From contig NZ_CAJPUY010000007.1 of assembly GCF_905397275.1 (NCBI RefSeq), positions 62,001 to 126,000 of the forward strand: a DNA stretch of 64,000 nt, in the 5' to 3' direction. The translations under genes and the position numbers were made by a program. Below are positions 1-8,470 of the stretch, in pieces (the first letter of the stretch is position 1; every line of letters begins with the position of its first letter). The DNA is from Cupriavidus yeoncheonensis (lineage in GTDB: Bacteria; Pseudomonadota; Gammaproteobacteria; Burkholderiales; Burkholderiaceae). The notes under the pieces were generated by a model that was given only the letters and a program-made list of their open reading frames with translations, did not search any database and was not told the DNA's origin.

Positions 1-822
1 CAGCCCACCGCTCCAGGAGCCGAAGCCGCCTTGCAGGTTCACTGCCGAGCCGAGCTGGTTCAGCAGTGTCTTCGAGACCTCAGCCACCTTCACTTCCAGC
101 ATCACCTGTTGCGGCGTGTCCACCGACAGCATGTTCAGCACGCCGCCCTTCTTGTTGGCGTCGCCATTGGCGCCCTGCGCCGCATTGGCATAGGCCTGCG
201 CGATGTCCATGGCCTGCAGGGCCGCCTGCGCATTGCTGACACTGCCGGTCAACACCAGGTTGTCCGCGGCGGTCATCACCCGGATGCCGGGTTCGCCGGG
301 CAGGAGCTGGCCGATCGAGGTCTGCAGCCCGCCGGCGTCGGCGTTGACCACGACGTTGATGATGCTGCAGCTGCCGCTGCGGCCCTGCACGATCATGTTG
401 GTGGTTCCCACCGCGCGCCCCAGTACATAGAGCGTCTGCGGCGCCACCATCGTGGCCTGCACCACGTTCGGGTTGCCCAGAGTGCGATTGCGCACCGGCT
501 CCTGCAGCGTGATCAGCTGCGACTTGCCGACCGGAACGATCACGCTCGACTCGTGGCGGACCGCGCCGGTGCAATTGGGACCGCGCGCGTCCGCGGGCGG
601 CACCGGCGCCGTGGGCCCGACCGGCGCAGTGCCGGCAGGCGCCATGCTGATGGTCATCTGCATCGGCGCCTGGGGCGCCTTGGCCGCGGCGGGTGCGGTG
701 GCCCTGGTCAGGTTGCCGGCCTCGATGGCGGCTTGCGCCGCTGCGGCCAGCGGCGTGCAGAGGATGGCAGCCAGCACCAGGATGCGGGTGCCGCAGGCGG
801 CTTCGGATCGTTTCTGGTTCAT
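1..822 (-). CDS. cpaC: Tad/Flp pilus secretin CpaC/RcpA, 3' end cut by window edge
   Basis: Outer-membrane secretin channel of the Tad (Flp) pilus; 274 codons are present and the C-terminal secretin barrel lies beyond the left edge. The frame opens with a signal peptide (hydrophobic run ILVLAAILCTPLAAAA, residues about 14-29), then an Ala/Pro-rich linker and a periplasmic N-domain (GKSQLITLQEPV, VVVNADAGGLQ). Near the cut comes the conserved stretch QQVMLEVKVAEVSK typical of CpaC/RcpA. The ATG at 822 follows a GGGGGGAGA ribosome site. It is the last visible gene of a minus-strand tad operon, after cpaB. Family assignment is confident; the symbol follows Caulobacter usage. Confidence 0.88.
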   Translation of the reverse strand, partial: MNQKRSEAACGTRILVLAAILCTPLAAAAQAAIEAGNLTRATAPAAAKAPQAPMQMTISMAPAGTAPVGPTAPVPPADARGPNCTGAVRHESSVIVPVGKSQLITLQEPVRNRTLGNPNVVQATMVAPQTLYVLGRAVGTTNMIVQGRSGSCSIINVVVNADAGGLQTSIGQLLPGEPGIRVMTAADNLVLTGSVSNAQAALQAMDIAQAYANAAQGANGDANKKGGVLNMLSVDTPQQVMLEVKVAEVSKTLLNQLGSAVNLQGGFGSWSGGL

Positions 823-887
823 TTTGAATCTCCCCCCGGAGAGGCTGTGTCGCAGCTCAAAGTTCGTCGATGCCGTGCGGTACGAGG

Positions 888-1730
888 TCAGAAGCACTCG
901 ACGCCGCCCTGGATGCCTGCCAGCACGCCGACGCAGTTGCCCGCATGCGGCTGTGCCGCCACCGTGCGGGTCTTGACCACGGTGCGCGTTTGCGTCTGCG
1001 TGACCACCTTGACCTGCGGCGCTTCAGGCGCCTTGCCCAGCAGCGTGCCCTTGGTCGCCCCGCCGGTATTGATGTCGGCCACGTCCATCTGGTTGCGCAG
1101 CACCAGCGACAAGGTCCCCACGCTCCGCGCCACGTCCAGCTTCTCGGCCTGGTCGGGCGTGACCTCCAGCGTCACCGCGTTGACGACCTTCGGCTGGGTG
1201 TCGTCGCGGCTGACCTGCTGGGCCACGGCCAGCACCAGGATCTTCTCGAGCACGATCTTCGAGATGCTGTTGTTCTGCGTGTTCTTGGCTTCCTCGTTGG
1301 TATTGACGATCACGTCGACGTAGTTGCCCGGCAGCGCGAAGCCGGCCACGCCCACCACATCGTTGACACGCACCGTGATGGCCCGCTTGCCGTCGTTGAT
1401 GACAGCGGACAGTCCGCCCTTGGTTCCAACGGGTGCGAGCTTGGCGTCAAGAACGGGTTCGCCGCGCTGCAGGCTGGTCCGGACCACGCGGCCTTCGAGC
1501 AATTTCAGGTCTTCAAATGCACCGGGCGGCACGCTGGCCGTGGGCCAGTTGACCAGGCGCAACTGGCTGCCATTCAGCGGCTGCCCCAGATTCAGGTCGT
1601 TGGCAGCCACCACCACCTGTTTGACGGAATTGGACGATTGCTCCATGAGCCATCGCGACGCCGATACCACGGCCGCCACGCCGGCGAGCAGGGCAATCAG
1701 CAGCATCAGGATTGCGCGTGTGTTCTTCAT
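888..1730 (-). CDS. cpaB: Flp pilus assembly protein CpaB/RcpC
   Basis: Periplasmic assembly factor of the Tad pilus, thought to work with the secretin. The 280-residue protein starts with one membrane anchor (AILMLLIALLAGVAAVV, residues about 6-22). A SAF domain follows at about 40-105 (VVVAANDLNLGQPL, then VVRTSLQRGEPVL), then the RcpC domain with GYVDVIVN-like core seen here as GNYVDVIVNT. The C-terminal 40 residues (TQTQTRTVVKTRTV) are low-complexity. Length is usual for the family. It lies 65 bp upstream of cpaC and 40 bp downstream of the ATPase gene on the same strand, so co-transcription is likely. Confidence 0.9.
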   Translation of the reverse strand: MKNTRAILMLLIALLAGVAAVVSASRWLMEQSSNSVKQVVVAANDLNLGQPLNGSQLRLVNWPTASVPPGAFEDLKLLEGRVVRTSLQRGEPVLDAKLAPVGTKGGLSAVINDGKRAITVRVNDVVGVAGFALPGNYVDVIVNTNEEAKNTQNNSISKIVLEKILVLAVAQQVSRDDTQPKVVNAVTLEVTPDQAEKLDVARSVGTLSLVLRNQMDVADINTGGATKGTLLGKAPEAPQVKVVTQTQTRTVVKTRTVAAQPHAGNCVGVLAGIQGGVECF

Positions 1731-1770
1731 GATGACTCTCCCCTAGAAATTCCGTGTTGGCTGGGTCTGT

Positions 1771-3186
1771 TCAGCTTGCCGCGCGCTGATCGAGGGACCA
1801 GTGACGACTACTGCTGGCCGATAGCATGGCGTCGGCCGAGGTCCGCAGTCCGTAATAGGCTTGCCACGCAGCCAGCAATCCCTCCTGGGTGACTTGTGGC
1901 GCATGGCCGTGATAACGCACGCCCGAAGCAACCAGGCGCAGCAGGTCCCGCGGGAGGCAGGCCAGCAGCGGCGTGTCGCTCTCGTAATGCAGGCTGTCGA
2001 CCAGGAATTCGAAAATGGGCTCAGCGCTGGTCAGTCCGAGGTCTGCGACCGTGCGCTGGTACACTTCGCGGTAGTCATCGACCGACAGCGGCCCCACGTA
2101 GAGCTTGCTGCCGAGACGGCGCAGGAAGGCGTCGTCGCCGAGCGCCGATGGCTCCAGGTTGGTCGAGAACACAGGCCAGACGTCGAATGGCACCGAGAAG
2201 CGCACGCCGGTCTGTAGCGTGAACATGTCGACGGACCGGTCGAGCGGCACGATCCAGCGGTTGAGCAGGGCATCGACGCCAACGAGCTGCCTGCCCAGGT
2301 CATCGACAATGTAGATGCCATTGTTGGCCTTCATGTGCGGTGGGGCCTGGTAGAAGCCAGCGGTGCGGTCGTAGCGCAGATCCAGCATGGACAGCGTGAG
2401 CTCGCCACCTGTCAGCACCACCGGGCGGTGGCACAGGACCCAGCGACGATCCAGCGACCGGCGTGCCAGCGACGCCTCGCCGTCACTGAAGGGCACGTGA
2501 ACCAGGGGGTCGAAGATCTGGATGATTTCGCCGGCAACGGTGATGGCATGCGGCACGGGCACCGCGCCCGGCAGCAGCATGCCCAGGCGTTGCGCGAGGT
2601 AAGTCTTACCGCTGCCGGGGGGGCCGTAGATCATGAGCGCGCGGCAGGTGTTCAGCGCCATGCCGATCGCGTCCAGCAAATGGACCGGGATCACAAGGTC
2701 ATGGAAGGCCGCGGTGACGTCGGCCTTGGTAACCGAACCATGGCTGACCGAGTGGTGCTTGACGGCCTCGACGTAAGCATCGAGGCTGACGGGCGCCGGG
2801 CCGTTGTAGCTGCAGCGCGCGGATGCCTCGGCGGCGCGCGTGTAGCCCGCATCGGTAAGGCGGAAGCGTACGTCGAGATCGCTGGCGCCCCGGTGAGCGA
2901 TCTCCAGCAGGCGCTCGCGCACCGCGACAGCGGCGATTTCGTTGACCACCGCTCCAGGAAGCTTCAGCGTGTCGGTCAGCACTGCCAGCGTCACCGTGCG
3001 GTGCAGGTAAGCGGCCTTCATCAGCAAGCCGAGCAGCTGGGCGACTTCCAGGCCGGTATCGGCGATGGTACGCGGGAGCACATGCCAGGGAGGCAGGGAC
3101 GTCGTGCCATGGTCGGCATTGGCGCTTCTCGCCGTGACGGACTCGAGGAGCCGTGGCGCGTGACCCGTGTCGTGATGGTCATTCAT
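1771..3186 (-). CDS. AAA+ ATPase (MoxR-like) encoded inside the tad operon
   Basis: Predicted cytoplasmic ATPase of 471 residues. The N-terminal third looks like a winged-helix module (LLGLLMKAAYLHRTVTLAVL... RFRLTDAGY). The AAA core has Walker A GPPGSGKT near residue 190, a Walker B-like IYIVDDLGRQ and a sensor-1-like PVFSTNLEP. ATG 3186 is chosen because GGGGACGGT precedes it; an upstream in-frame start at 3252 adds 22 residues with no better ribosome site. It sits between the prepilin peptidase and cpaB, where classical tad operons have no such gene. Whether it remodels pilus parts, regulates, or does something else cannot be told from sequence. Confidence 0.75.
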   Translation of the reverse strand: MNDHHDTGHAPRLLESVTARSANADHGTTSLPPWHVLPRTIADTGLEVAQLLGLLMKAAYLHRTVTLAVLTDTLKLPGAVVNEIAAVAVRERLLEIAHRGASDLDVRFRLTDAGYTRAAEASARCSYNGPAPVSLDAYVEAVKHHSVSHGSVTKADVTAAFHDLVIPVHLLDAIGMALNTCRALMIYGPPGSGKTYLAQRLGMLLPGAVPVPHAITVAGEIIQIFDPLVHVPFSDGEASLARRSLDRRWVLCHRPVVLTGGELTLSMLDLRYDRTAGFYQAPPHMKANNGIYIVDDLGRQLVGVDALLNRWIVPLDRSVDMFTLQTGVRFSVPFDVWPVFSTNLEPSALGDDAFLRRLGSKLYVGPLSVDDYREVYQRTVADLGLTSAEPIFEFLVDSLHYESDTPLLACLPRDLLRLVASGVRYHGHAPQVTQEGLLAAWQAYYGLRTSADAMLSASSSRHWSLDQRAAS

Positions 3187-3266
3187 TACCGTCCCCTGTT
3201 TGCAGATCTTTTCGTCCTGTTGCCTCGAGGCCCCGGCCACTGGCTGGGGCAACTGTGTGATCTATG

Positions 3267-3800
3267 TCATTTACCGGCAAAGAGCATGGCCAGCGTGCCG
3301 GCAGCAATCGCTACGCCGTACGGCATGGTGCCGGCGGATCTTTTGGAGTCGGGTTGCTGCGGACTGGAGCCTGGCAGTACCGCGGCGAGCAGCATGTGGC
3401 CGACGCGGTGCAATGTCGATCGGGCCTGCCGGGCAGCGAGGATCAGTACCAGCGCCCACGCCCCGCCGATCACGAAGGTTGCCAGCGCGACCTTGAGGAC
3501 CATGCCGGTGCCAAGCCATGCGCCCACGGCTGCCATGAGCTTGACGTCGCCGGCAGCCATTCCGCGCGTCAGGTAGAAGGGCAGGATGACGCCGAAGCCG
3601 GTCAGCCAGCCGAGCGCCCAGGCCGCCGCACCGGCGGGCACGCCGTGCATGGCGGTTTGCATGGGCAGGGCGGCGATCCAGGCGCCGAACGTGAGCCAGT
3701 TCGGAATGCGACGGCGATGCAGGTCGATTGCCGCGGCGGTCAGCACGACCACGATGATGATAGGGCCGATGAATGGAGTGAGCGTAGCGGTGGCGGACAT
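3267..3800 (-). CDS. cpaA: Prepilin peptidase CpaA/TadV (type IV leader peptidase, A24)
   Basis: Integral-membrane aspartic protease that removes the leader from Flp prepilins. At 177 residues it is the short, methylase-free form typical of Tad systems. The two catalytic aspartates are visible: the first in AAAIDLHRRRIPN (about residue 26) and the second in GMAAGDVKLMA (about residue 90). Five to six hydrophobic segments span the protein. It is 35 bp downstream of a Flp pilin gene on the same strand, its expected substrate. Confidence 0.9.
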   Translation of the reverse strand: MSATATLTPFIGPIIIVVVLTAAAIDLHRRRIPNWLTFGAWIAALPMQTAMHGVPAGAAAWALGWLTGFGVILPFYLTRGMAAGDVKLMAAVGAWLGTGMVLKVALATFVIGGAWALVLILAARQARSTLHRVGHMLLAAVLPGSSPQQPDSKRSAGTMPYGVAIAAGTLAMLFAGK

Positions 3801-3835
3801 AGCGTGTGCGGATTCGTGTCGTGGCCGGGCGCCTG

Positions 3836-4018
3836 TCAGGACGCCGTCGGCATCTTGGAGGCGATCATCTGGTAAAGAGACTGAACCGAATCACCCAGCA
3901 TGCTGACCCCACCTACGATCGCCATGGCCAGCAATGCCCCGATCAATGCGTATTCGATGGACGTGACTCCGCGCTCGTCGCATAGCAACCTTTTCCATAC
4001 GGCATCGAGAGTTGGCAT
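3836..4018 (-). CDS. flp: Flp/Fap-type pilin subunit 1
   Basis: Small 60-residue prepilin. It has the Flp signature: a short basic leader, the G/V processing site in DERGVTSIEYALIG with Glu at +5 and Tyr at +6, then one long hydrophobic helix (ALIGALLAMAIVGGV). The remaining C-terminal part is about 25 residues, the size of an Flp pilin. It lies between a second, different pilin gene upstream and the peptidase gene downstream. Its leader and C-terminus (SMLGDSVQSLYQMIAS) differ clearly from the second pilin, so the two are not a recent duplication. Confidence 0.9.
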   Translation of the reverse strand: MPTLDAVWKRLLCDERGVTSIEYALIGALLAMAIVGGVSMLGDSVQSLYQMIASKMPTAS

Positions 4019-4108
4019 GCTGGTCTCCGATATCGGGCGTTAAATCTGGTGCTGCGGGCGTGGACCGCGTTGCGGTCCACGCTTTGTGCAGCTTCGACTG
4101 CCGATATG

Positions 4109-4285
4109 TCAGGTTTTCAGCTGGCTGCCAATATAGTTGAAGACGTTGTTGAGGCTGCTCCCGACACTTGTCACCGCGGCAATGATTGCCACCGCAATGA
4201 GGCAGGCAATCAGACCGTACTCGATCGCGGTAACGCCATCTTCATCGTGAATAAACTGCTTCATCGAACGGGTGATGGTTTCCAT
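4109..4285 (-). CDS. flp: Flp/Fap-type pilin subunit 2, first gene of the tad operon
   Basis: 58-residue Flp prepilin with processing site DEDGVTAIEYGLIA and a hydrophobic helix (CLIAVAIIAAVTSVG). It is preceded by the strong ribosome site AAGGAGATAGCC ending directly at ATG 4285, as expected for an abundant structural subunit. The same frame stays open upstream to 4939, but that extension has no membrane or leader logic and the ribosome site fixes the start. It is probably the major pilin, inferred from its promoter-proximal position and strong ribosome site. Confidence 0.92.
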   Translation of the reverse strand: METITRSMKQFIHDEDGVTAIEYGLIACLIAVAIIAAVTSVGSSLNNVFNYIGSQLKT

Positions 4286-5485
4286 GGCTATCTCCTTAGT
4301 TAAGAGAAGGTTTGCTGCGTTGCTAGGTAGCCTGCTGCGGACATGCTGAAGCGCAGCGGAGTAAGACTTATGTGTTGGCATGGAACTGGTCCGTGCCGGG
4401 AAGTCCGGTGAAGGGCGGGGCGCAGATGGCGCAGGCATGGAATGCCCAGCGACCCGGACCGTTGTGTGTGTCTCTGGTTCTGCGTCCATGCCGCCGGCGC
4501 TCGGCCGATACATGCATGCAGCGCGCGGCGTGTTGTGTATAGCCTGCGCGGTCCGTGCGGCGGTACGGCGCGCTGGCACCCAGGCGCCTGGCGGCAGCGA
4601 AGCAGTCGTTCCGGTGCGACAGTACAAGCTGGCGGACAACAGGCATTTCAAGGCTCCCCGAATATTTTGCTGGCGGCTGGCTACGCCGACAGTGCGGCAA
4701 CCTGATGGTGACTGCGATGCCGCGTGCCATGGCATAGGCAAATCGTGGGCCAGCCGGGACGAAACCGTTGTCCCACAAGGCTTTCCGGTATGCATGTCGC
4801 GATTGCCGGTTGACTCCCCGGCGCAAAAGCCGGGATTTTGCCGAGCTTCGTTGCCACTCGGAAACGCGCGCGGCATGAGTCGATCTGGATGGCGCGACCA
4901 ATGGATTAAGGCACTCCGGGGCGAACCATGCGCAACCAAGCGAAATCACGGAGTTTCATCAGCCAAAAGCATGAGCCTGCGGGGCAGACATTGCGCAATA
5001 CCTCCGGCGATTGGAGGACTCGATGGATTTCCTTGGAAGAAACCAGGCGCAGGGGTTGCCCTGATGGATGAAGGCATAACAGTCCAGGTCAGCGTTTCCG
5101 GTTAGAAACATCAGGAGGGCCGCGCGGTAGCGCATGCTCACGGTGAAGAGATGGCCTTATCCCCCGCGAACCATTGCGGTATCGGCGATTGCGGGCAAGG
5201 CGGTCCGAACGATTCAGGATGGAAACATCGTTGCCGAATGAACTGCCAAACACGTGGAGCACGCTTTCAATGACGTACCTAGACGCTTGCTTTTCTGCAA
5301 TGGCACGACAACACTGAGGGCGGAGGTGATCGTTGGCGATGCTCCTGAAAGAAGGTTTGCAGCGCTAACCTCTAGCGCCGTGACGAGCGGCTCGAATCGT
5401 GAGTCCACCATGCCAGGCCGACACAGCGAAGGTCAGGCGGCGCGACCGTTGTTGATCCCGAATGTGAGTTCCGGAAGCGACTGAC
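4286..5485. other. 1.2 kb gene-free region upstream of the tad operon
   Basis: No reading frame here has a ribosome site or recognisable family; the longest (4380-5105 plus, 4368-4949 minus) have coding-unlike composition, rich in Cys, Trp and Arg. The base composition looks somewhat lower in G+C than the flanks. It must contain the promoters of the minus-strand tad operon and of the plus-strand glycosyltransferase gene. I found no confident sigma-70 or sigma-54 site: TGGCACG at 5301-5307 lacks a GC at the proper -12 distance. Confidence 0.6.
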
Positions 5486-6724
5486 ATGGCCATTCAGAAC
5501 ATTGCCGACGGCAAGCAACTGGTCCGCCAGTCAGATGGGCATTGGCTCGACGTATGCCGGCTGCGCTTCTACGCGGGCGCTGCGCTCTTTTCTTATGCAG
5601 CATTCTTCGGAATCTGGATATTCCATGCCTGGGTGCTGGCCGTTCCCGGGCTCTTCCCGCCAGGGGGAGACTTCGTTGTCTTCTGGAGTGCCGCGAGCGT
5701 GGCGCTCGAGCACGGTCCGCTAGCCCCGTACAACCTTGACCTGCTGCAGGTCAAGGAGCTCTCCGTGACGCCCGGTCTTCAGCTCGGTGATGGCAAGTGG
5801 CCGTGGCTGTATCCGCCGACATACCTGCTAACCCTCTTGCCACTCGGCTTTGTGTCCTACGGGATCGCTGCCTCCATATTCGTGCTGGGCGGCTTGTGCT
5901 GGTATGGGTGGGCGATGCACCGGACCTTGCCATGGCGAAGCGCCTGGATCGGGGCAATGGGGTTTCCGGGGGTTGCCGTTGCCGTCGGGACGGGTCAGAA
6001 CTCGCTGTGGCTAGCCGGTACCACTGGCCTGGCGCTGACACTGCTACATCGACGACCCATGGTTGCCGGAATGTTGTTCGGGCTTGTCACGGTCAAGCCA
6101 CATCTCGCTGTGGTACTGCCTATTGCATTGCTGTGCGCCCGTGAGTGGCGAGCGCTGTTGGGGATGGCTGCCAGCTCGACAGCGTTGACGGCACTGACGC
6201 TTGTCTGCTTCGGTGTCGAGCCCTTTATTGCCTTCCTGAAGGGAGCCGGTTACGCTCGCGCGTTAATCGAGGAGGGGTGGGGAATACTGATGCGGATGCC
6301 AACGATGTTTGCGGCCACCAAGTTGCTGTTTGGAGGCGTTGTATTTCCGTATGTCGTGCATGGCGTATTTTCGTGTGCGGCGGGCGCATCGGTGATCTAT
6401 GCATGGTCGCGTCCGTGCAGCTTTGCACTGCGTGCGGCGGTAATGTCGATCGCGTTGCTGCTGATTTCTCCTTACCTGTACGACTATGACCTGGCATTTC
6501 TGGGCATTGCCATGGCGTGGTTGGGCGTCCATGCCCATCGTTGCGGATGGCTGACTGGCGAACGCGAGTTGCTGCTCGTGCTTTGGTTGCTGCCTCTGTA
6601 TGGACTGCTGGCGGGAGAGTGGATTGGGGTTCAACTGATGCCACTCGGGCTGATCCTCGCACTGGCGCTTGGCGTGTGGCGGATCCGGATGGAACGGGCG
6701 AGTATGGTATTGCACGATGCCTGA
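5486..6724 (+). CDS. Polyprenyl-phosphate-dependent glycosyltransferase, GT87/DUF2029 family
   Basis: A 412-residue polytopic membrane protein with about ten hydrophobic segments. The GT87-type signature near the N-terminus is GGDFVVFWSAASVALEHG, followed by WPWLYPPTYLLTLLPLG, where the early Asp is the presumed catalytic residue of GT-C enzymes. Such enzymes move a sugar from a polyprenyl-phosphate carrier to a periplasmic or cell-wall acceptor. ATG 5486 follows GGAAGCGAC. Its likely partner is the GtrB-type enzyme at 7041-8063, which would make the polyprenyl-phosphate sugar donor. Acceptor and sugar are unknown. Confidence 0.8.
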   Translation: MAIQNIADGKQLVRQSDGHWLDVCRLRFYAGAALFSYAAFFGIWIFHAWVLAVPGLFPPGGDFVVFWSAASVALEHGPLAPYNLDLLQVKELSVTPGLQLGDGKWPWLYPPTYLLTLLPLGFVSYGIAASIFVLGGLCWYGWAMHRTLPWRSAWIGAMGFPGVAVAVGTGQNSLWLAGTTGLALTLLHRRPMVAGMLFGLVTVKPHLAVVLPIALLCAREWRALLGMAASSTALTALTLVCFGVEPFIAFLKGAGYARALIEEGWGILMRMPTMFAATKLLFGGVVFPYVVHGVFSCAAGASVIYAWSRPCSFALRAAVMSIALLLISPYLYDYDLAFLGIAMAWLGVHAHRCGWLTGERELLLVLWLLPLYGLLAGEWIGVQLMPLGLILALALGVWRIRMERASMVLHDA

Positions 6725-7040
6725 CGTGCGAATGCGAACCGGCAGCGCAGCAAGACAATAGAAACGGGGAGCGATGAGCCTGGCGCAGACTGGAGCTGCA
6801 GGGCGTCCAATTCCACAACCTCGACATGTTCGGGGCTCATGGCGGCATGATCGTTGCATAGCTCTGAGAGCAAAGGACTTTTGCCACGGATTCCGTGGCT
6901 CGCCCTGTCGTAGACCTCCCCGCTCTCTTGGGTGCGTGGTACCTGCGCCTCCAAGGGCATGCGGAAAAGGCTTTGGCAATTTGAGTGACGACCCAATCAT
7001 GGCGGCGTGGGTACGGGCCACAACGCTCCGGGAGAGAATC
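6725..7040. other. Leader region before the GtrB-like gene, no gene seen
   Basis: The downstream glycosyltransferase frame is open back to 6774, but residues it would add (Arg/Pro/Cys-rich) do not resemble any GtrB N-terminus. The region has a small perfect hairpin (GCCACGG/CCGTGGC, 6883-6899). No T-run follows it on either strand, so it is not a standard terminator. Confidence 0.5.
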
Positions 7041-8063
7041 ATGTCGGGTCCATACGATTTCAGAGTGCTCTCGCTGGTTGTGCCTTGCTACAACGAGTCC
7101 GACAGCATCGCGCGTTTCTTCGATACCATCGTGCCGATTCTCGAATCCATCGATCGGATGCGGTTCGAGATCGTGCTGGTGAACGACGGCAGCACGGACG
7201 ACACGCTGGACCAGATGCTTGCGTATGCGCACCGCGACGAGCGTGTGCGCGTGTTGGACCTGACGCGGAATTTCGGCAAAGAGGCCGCGTTGACTGCCGG
7301 GCTCGACGAAGCCCTGGGCGATGCCGTCATTCCCATGGACGTGGACCTGCAGGACCCGCCATCGTTGATCCCGGAGCTTGTCGCGCGCTGGCGAGAGGGT
7401 GCGGAGGTGGTGCTCGCGCAACGGAGCAGCCGCGAGTGCGATTCCTGGCTGAAGCGCGCAACGGCGACTGCATACTACAGCATCCACAACCGGCTATCTG
7501 ACCTGAAGCTGCCCGAGAATGTCCACGATTTCCGCCTGATGGACCGCGTGGTGATCAACGCGCTCAAGCAGTTGCCGGAGCGGCATCGCTTCATGAAAGG
7601 CCTGTTTGCGTGGGTAGGCTACAAGACGTCCATCGTTCGCTACGAGCGTGAGCCGCGCAGCGCGGGCCGCTCGAAGTTCTCGGGTTGGCGCTTGTGGAAC
7701 CTTGCGCTCGAAGGCATTACCAGCTTCAGCACGCTTCCGCTGCGCAGCTGGACCTATATCGGGCTGCTGATCGCTGTCAGCGCCTTTATTTACGGCACCT
7801 TCATCGTGGCGCGAACGCTGATTTTCAGGGTGGATGTTCCCGGCTATGCATCACTGCTTTCCGTGGTGCTGTTCCTCGGCGGTATCCAGCTGATCGGACT
7901 TGGCGTGGTCGGCGAGTATATCGGCCGGATCTACGATGAAGCCAAGGGGCGGCCGATCTACCTGATACGGCGCCGCTACCAGGAGGTTGGCCGGGATCGG
8001 CAACTCGCTTCCGGCCGGCGGGTGATCCGGCTTGAGCGCGGGCATGCCGGCAACGGCCGTTGA
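7041..8063 (+). CDS. GtrB/DPM1-like polyprenyl-phosphate glycosyltransferase
   Basis: A GT2-family enzyme of 340 residues that should transfer a hexose from a nucleotide-sugar to undecaprenyl phosphate at the inner membrane face. The N-terminal GT-A fold shows VVPCYNESDSI, VNDGSTDDT and the acidic motif MDVDLQDPP. Two C-terminal transmembrane helices (YIGLLIAVSAFIYGTFIVA and LLSVVLFLGGIQLIGLGVV) precede the family ending EYIGRIYDEAKGRPIYLI. The ATG at 7041 follows GGGAGAGAATC. It faces the gtrA-like gene tail to tail with a 17 bp gap; a GtrA flippase is its classical partner. Confidence 0.9.
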   Translation: MSGPYDFRVLSLVVPCYNESDSIARFFDTIVPILESIDRMRFEIVLVNDGSTDDTLDQMLAYAHRDERVRVLDLTRNFGKEAALTAGLDEALGDAVIPMDVDLQDPPSLIPELVARWREGAEVVLAQRSSRECDSWLKRATATAYYSIHNRLSDLKLPENVHDFRLMDRVVINALKQLPERHRFMKGLFAWVGYKTSIVRYEREPRSAGRSKFSGWRLWNLALEGITSFSTLPLRSWTYIGLLIAVSAFIYGTFIVARTLIFRVDVPGYASLLSVVLFLGGIQLIGLGVVGEYIGRIYDEAKGRPIYLIRRRYQEVGRDRQLASGRRVIRLERGHAGNGR

Positions 8064-8080
8064 TCAGTGCCGGGGCTGGC

Positions 8081-8470
8081 CTATTTCCGATGGGTCCAGC
8101 TCCGTTGCGCCACATACGTGAAGGCGGGCACCATCAGCACGACGCAGGCAAGTCCTGTCCAATAGCTGGCGCCCAGGGACTGTGCGCTCCATGAAATGCC
8201 CATGGTCAGGCCCAGCCCTAACAGCGATACGCCGGCAAAGCGGCCCAGGGTCCGGTGATGCAGCCGCGATGAAAAGCTCCACAGCGTGTTGAGAAGATAG
8301 GAGCAGGCGGTCGCGCACAGGAAGGCCACGCTGTTTGCCGTGACCGGTGAAGTTCCCATTGCGCTGATCAGTGTGGCAGCAACGACGACATGGACGCCGG
8401 TCGAGCTTGCGCCGGCTACCAGGAACCGCGCGACCTGGCGGAACTCGCTCGTGCTGACTGCTGCGCTCAC
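8081..8470 (-). CDS. GtrA-like flippase family membrane protein
   Basis: 129-residue protein with four predicted membrane helices, of the GtrA/DPMS family thought to help polyprenyl-phosphate sugars cross the inner membrane. Recognisable parts are RQVARFLVAGASSTG at the start, NSVAFLCATACSYLLN in the middle and TFVAQRSW-like ending TYVAQRSWTHRK. The start chosen is the GTG at 8470, which overlaps the TGA of the upstream methyltransferase gene (GTGA), giving family-typical length and suggesting translational coupling. An ATG further upstream would extend it into methyltransferase sequence. Confidence 0.82.
   Translation of the reverse strand: MSAAVSTSEFRQVARFLVAGASSTGVHVVVAATLISAMGTSPVTANSVAFLCATACSYLLNTLWSFSSRLHHRTLGRFAGVSLLGLGLTMGISWSAQSLGASYWTGLACVVLMVPAFTYVAQRSWTHRK

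Noticed and set aside
4718-4739. Sigma-54-like element on the minus strand before flp
   Set aside because: GG-to-GC spacing is one base too long and the -12 part is imperfect.
4286-4939. Long N-terminal extension of Flp pilin 2
   Set aside because: Flp prepilins have short leaders; AAGGAG directly before ATG 4285 fixes the start.
5301-5316. Sigma-54-like TGGCACG upstream of the GT87 gene
   Set aside because: No GC at the required distance for the -12 element.
6883-6899. Hairpin before gtrB as terminator
   Set aside because: No T-run follows on either strand.
6774-7040. N-terminal extension of the GtrB-like protein
   Set aside because: Arg/Pro/Cys-rich; family starts at the ATG with a good ribosome site at 7041.
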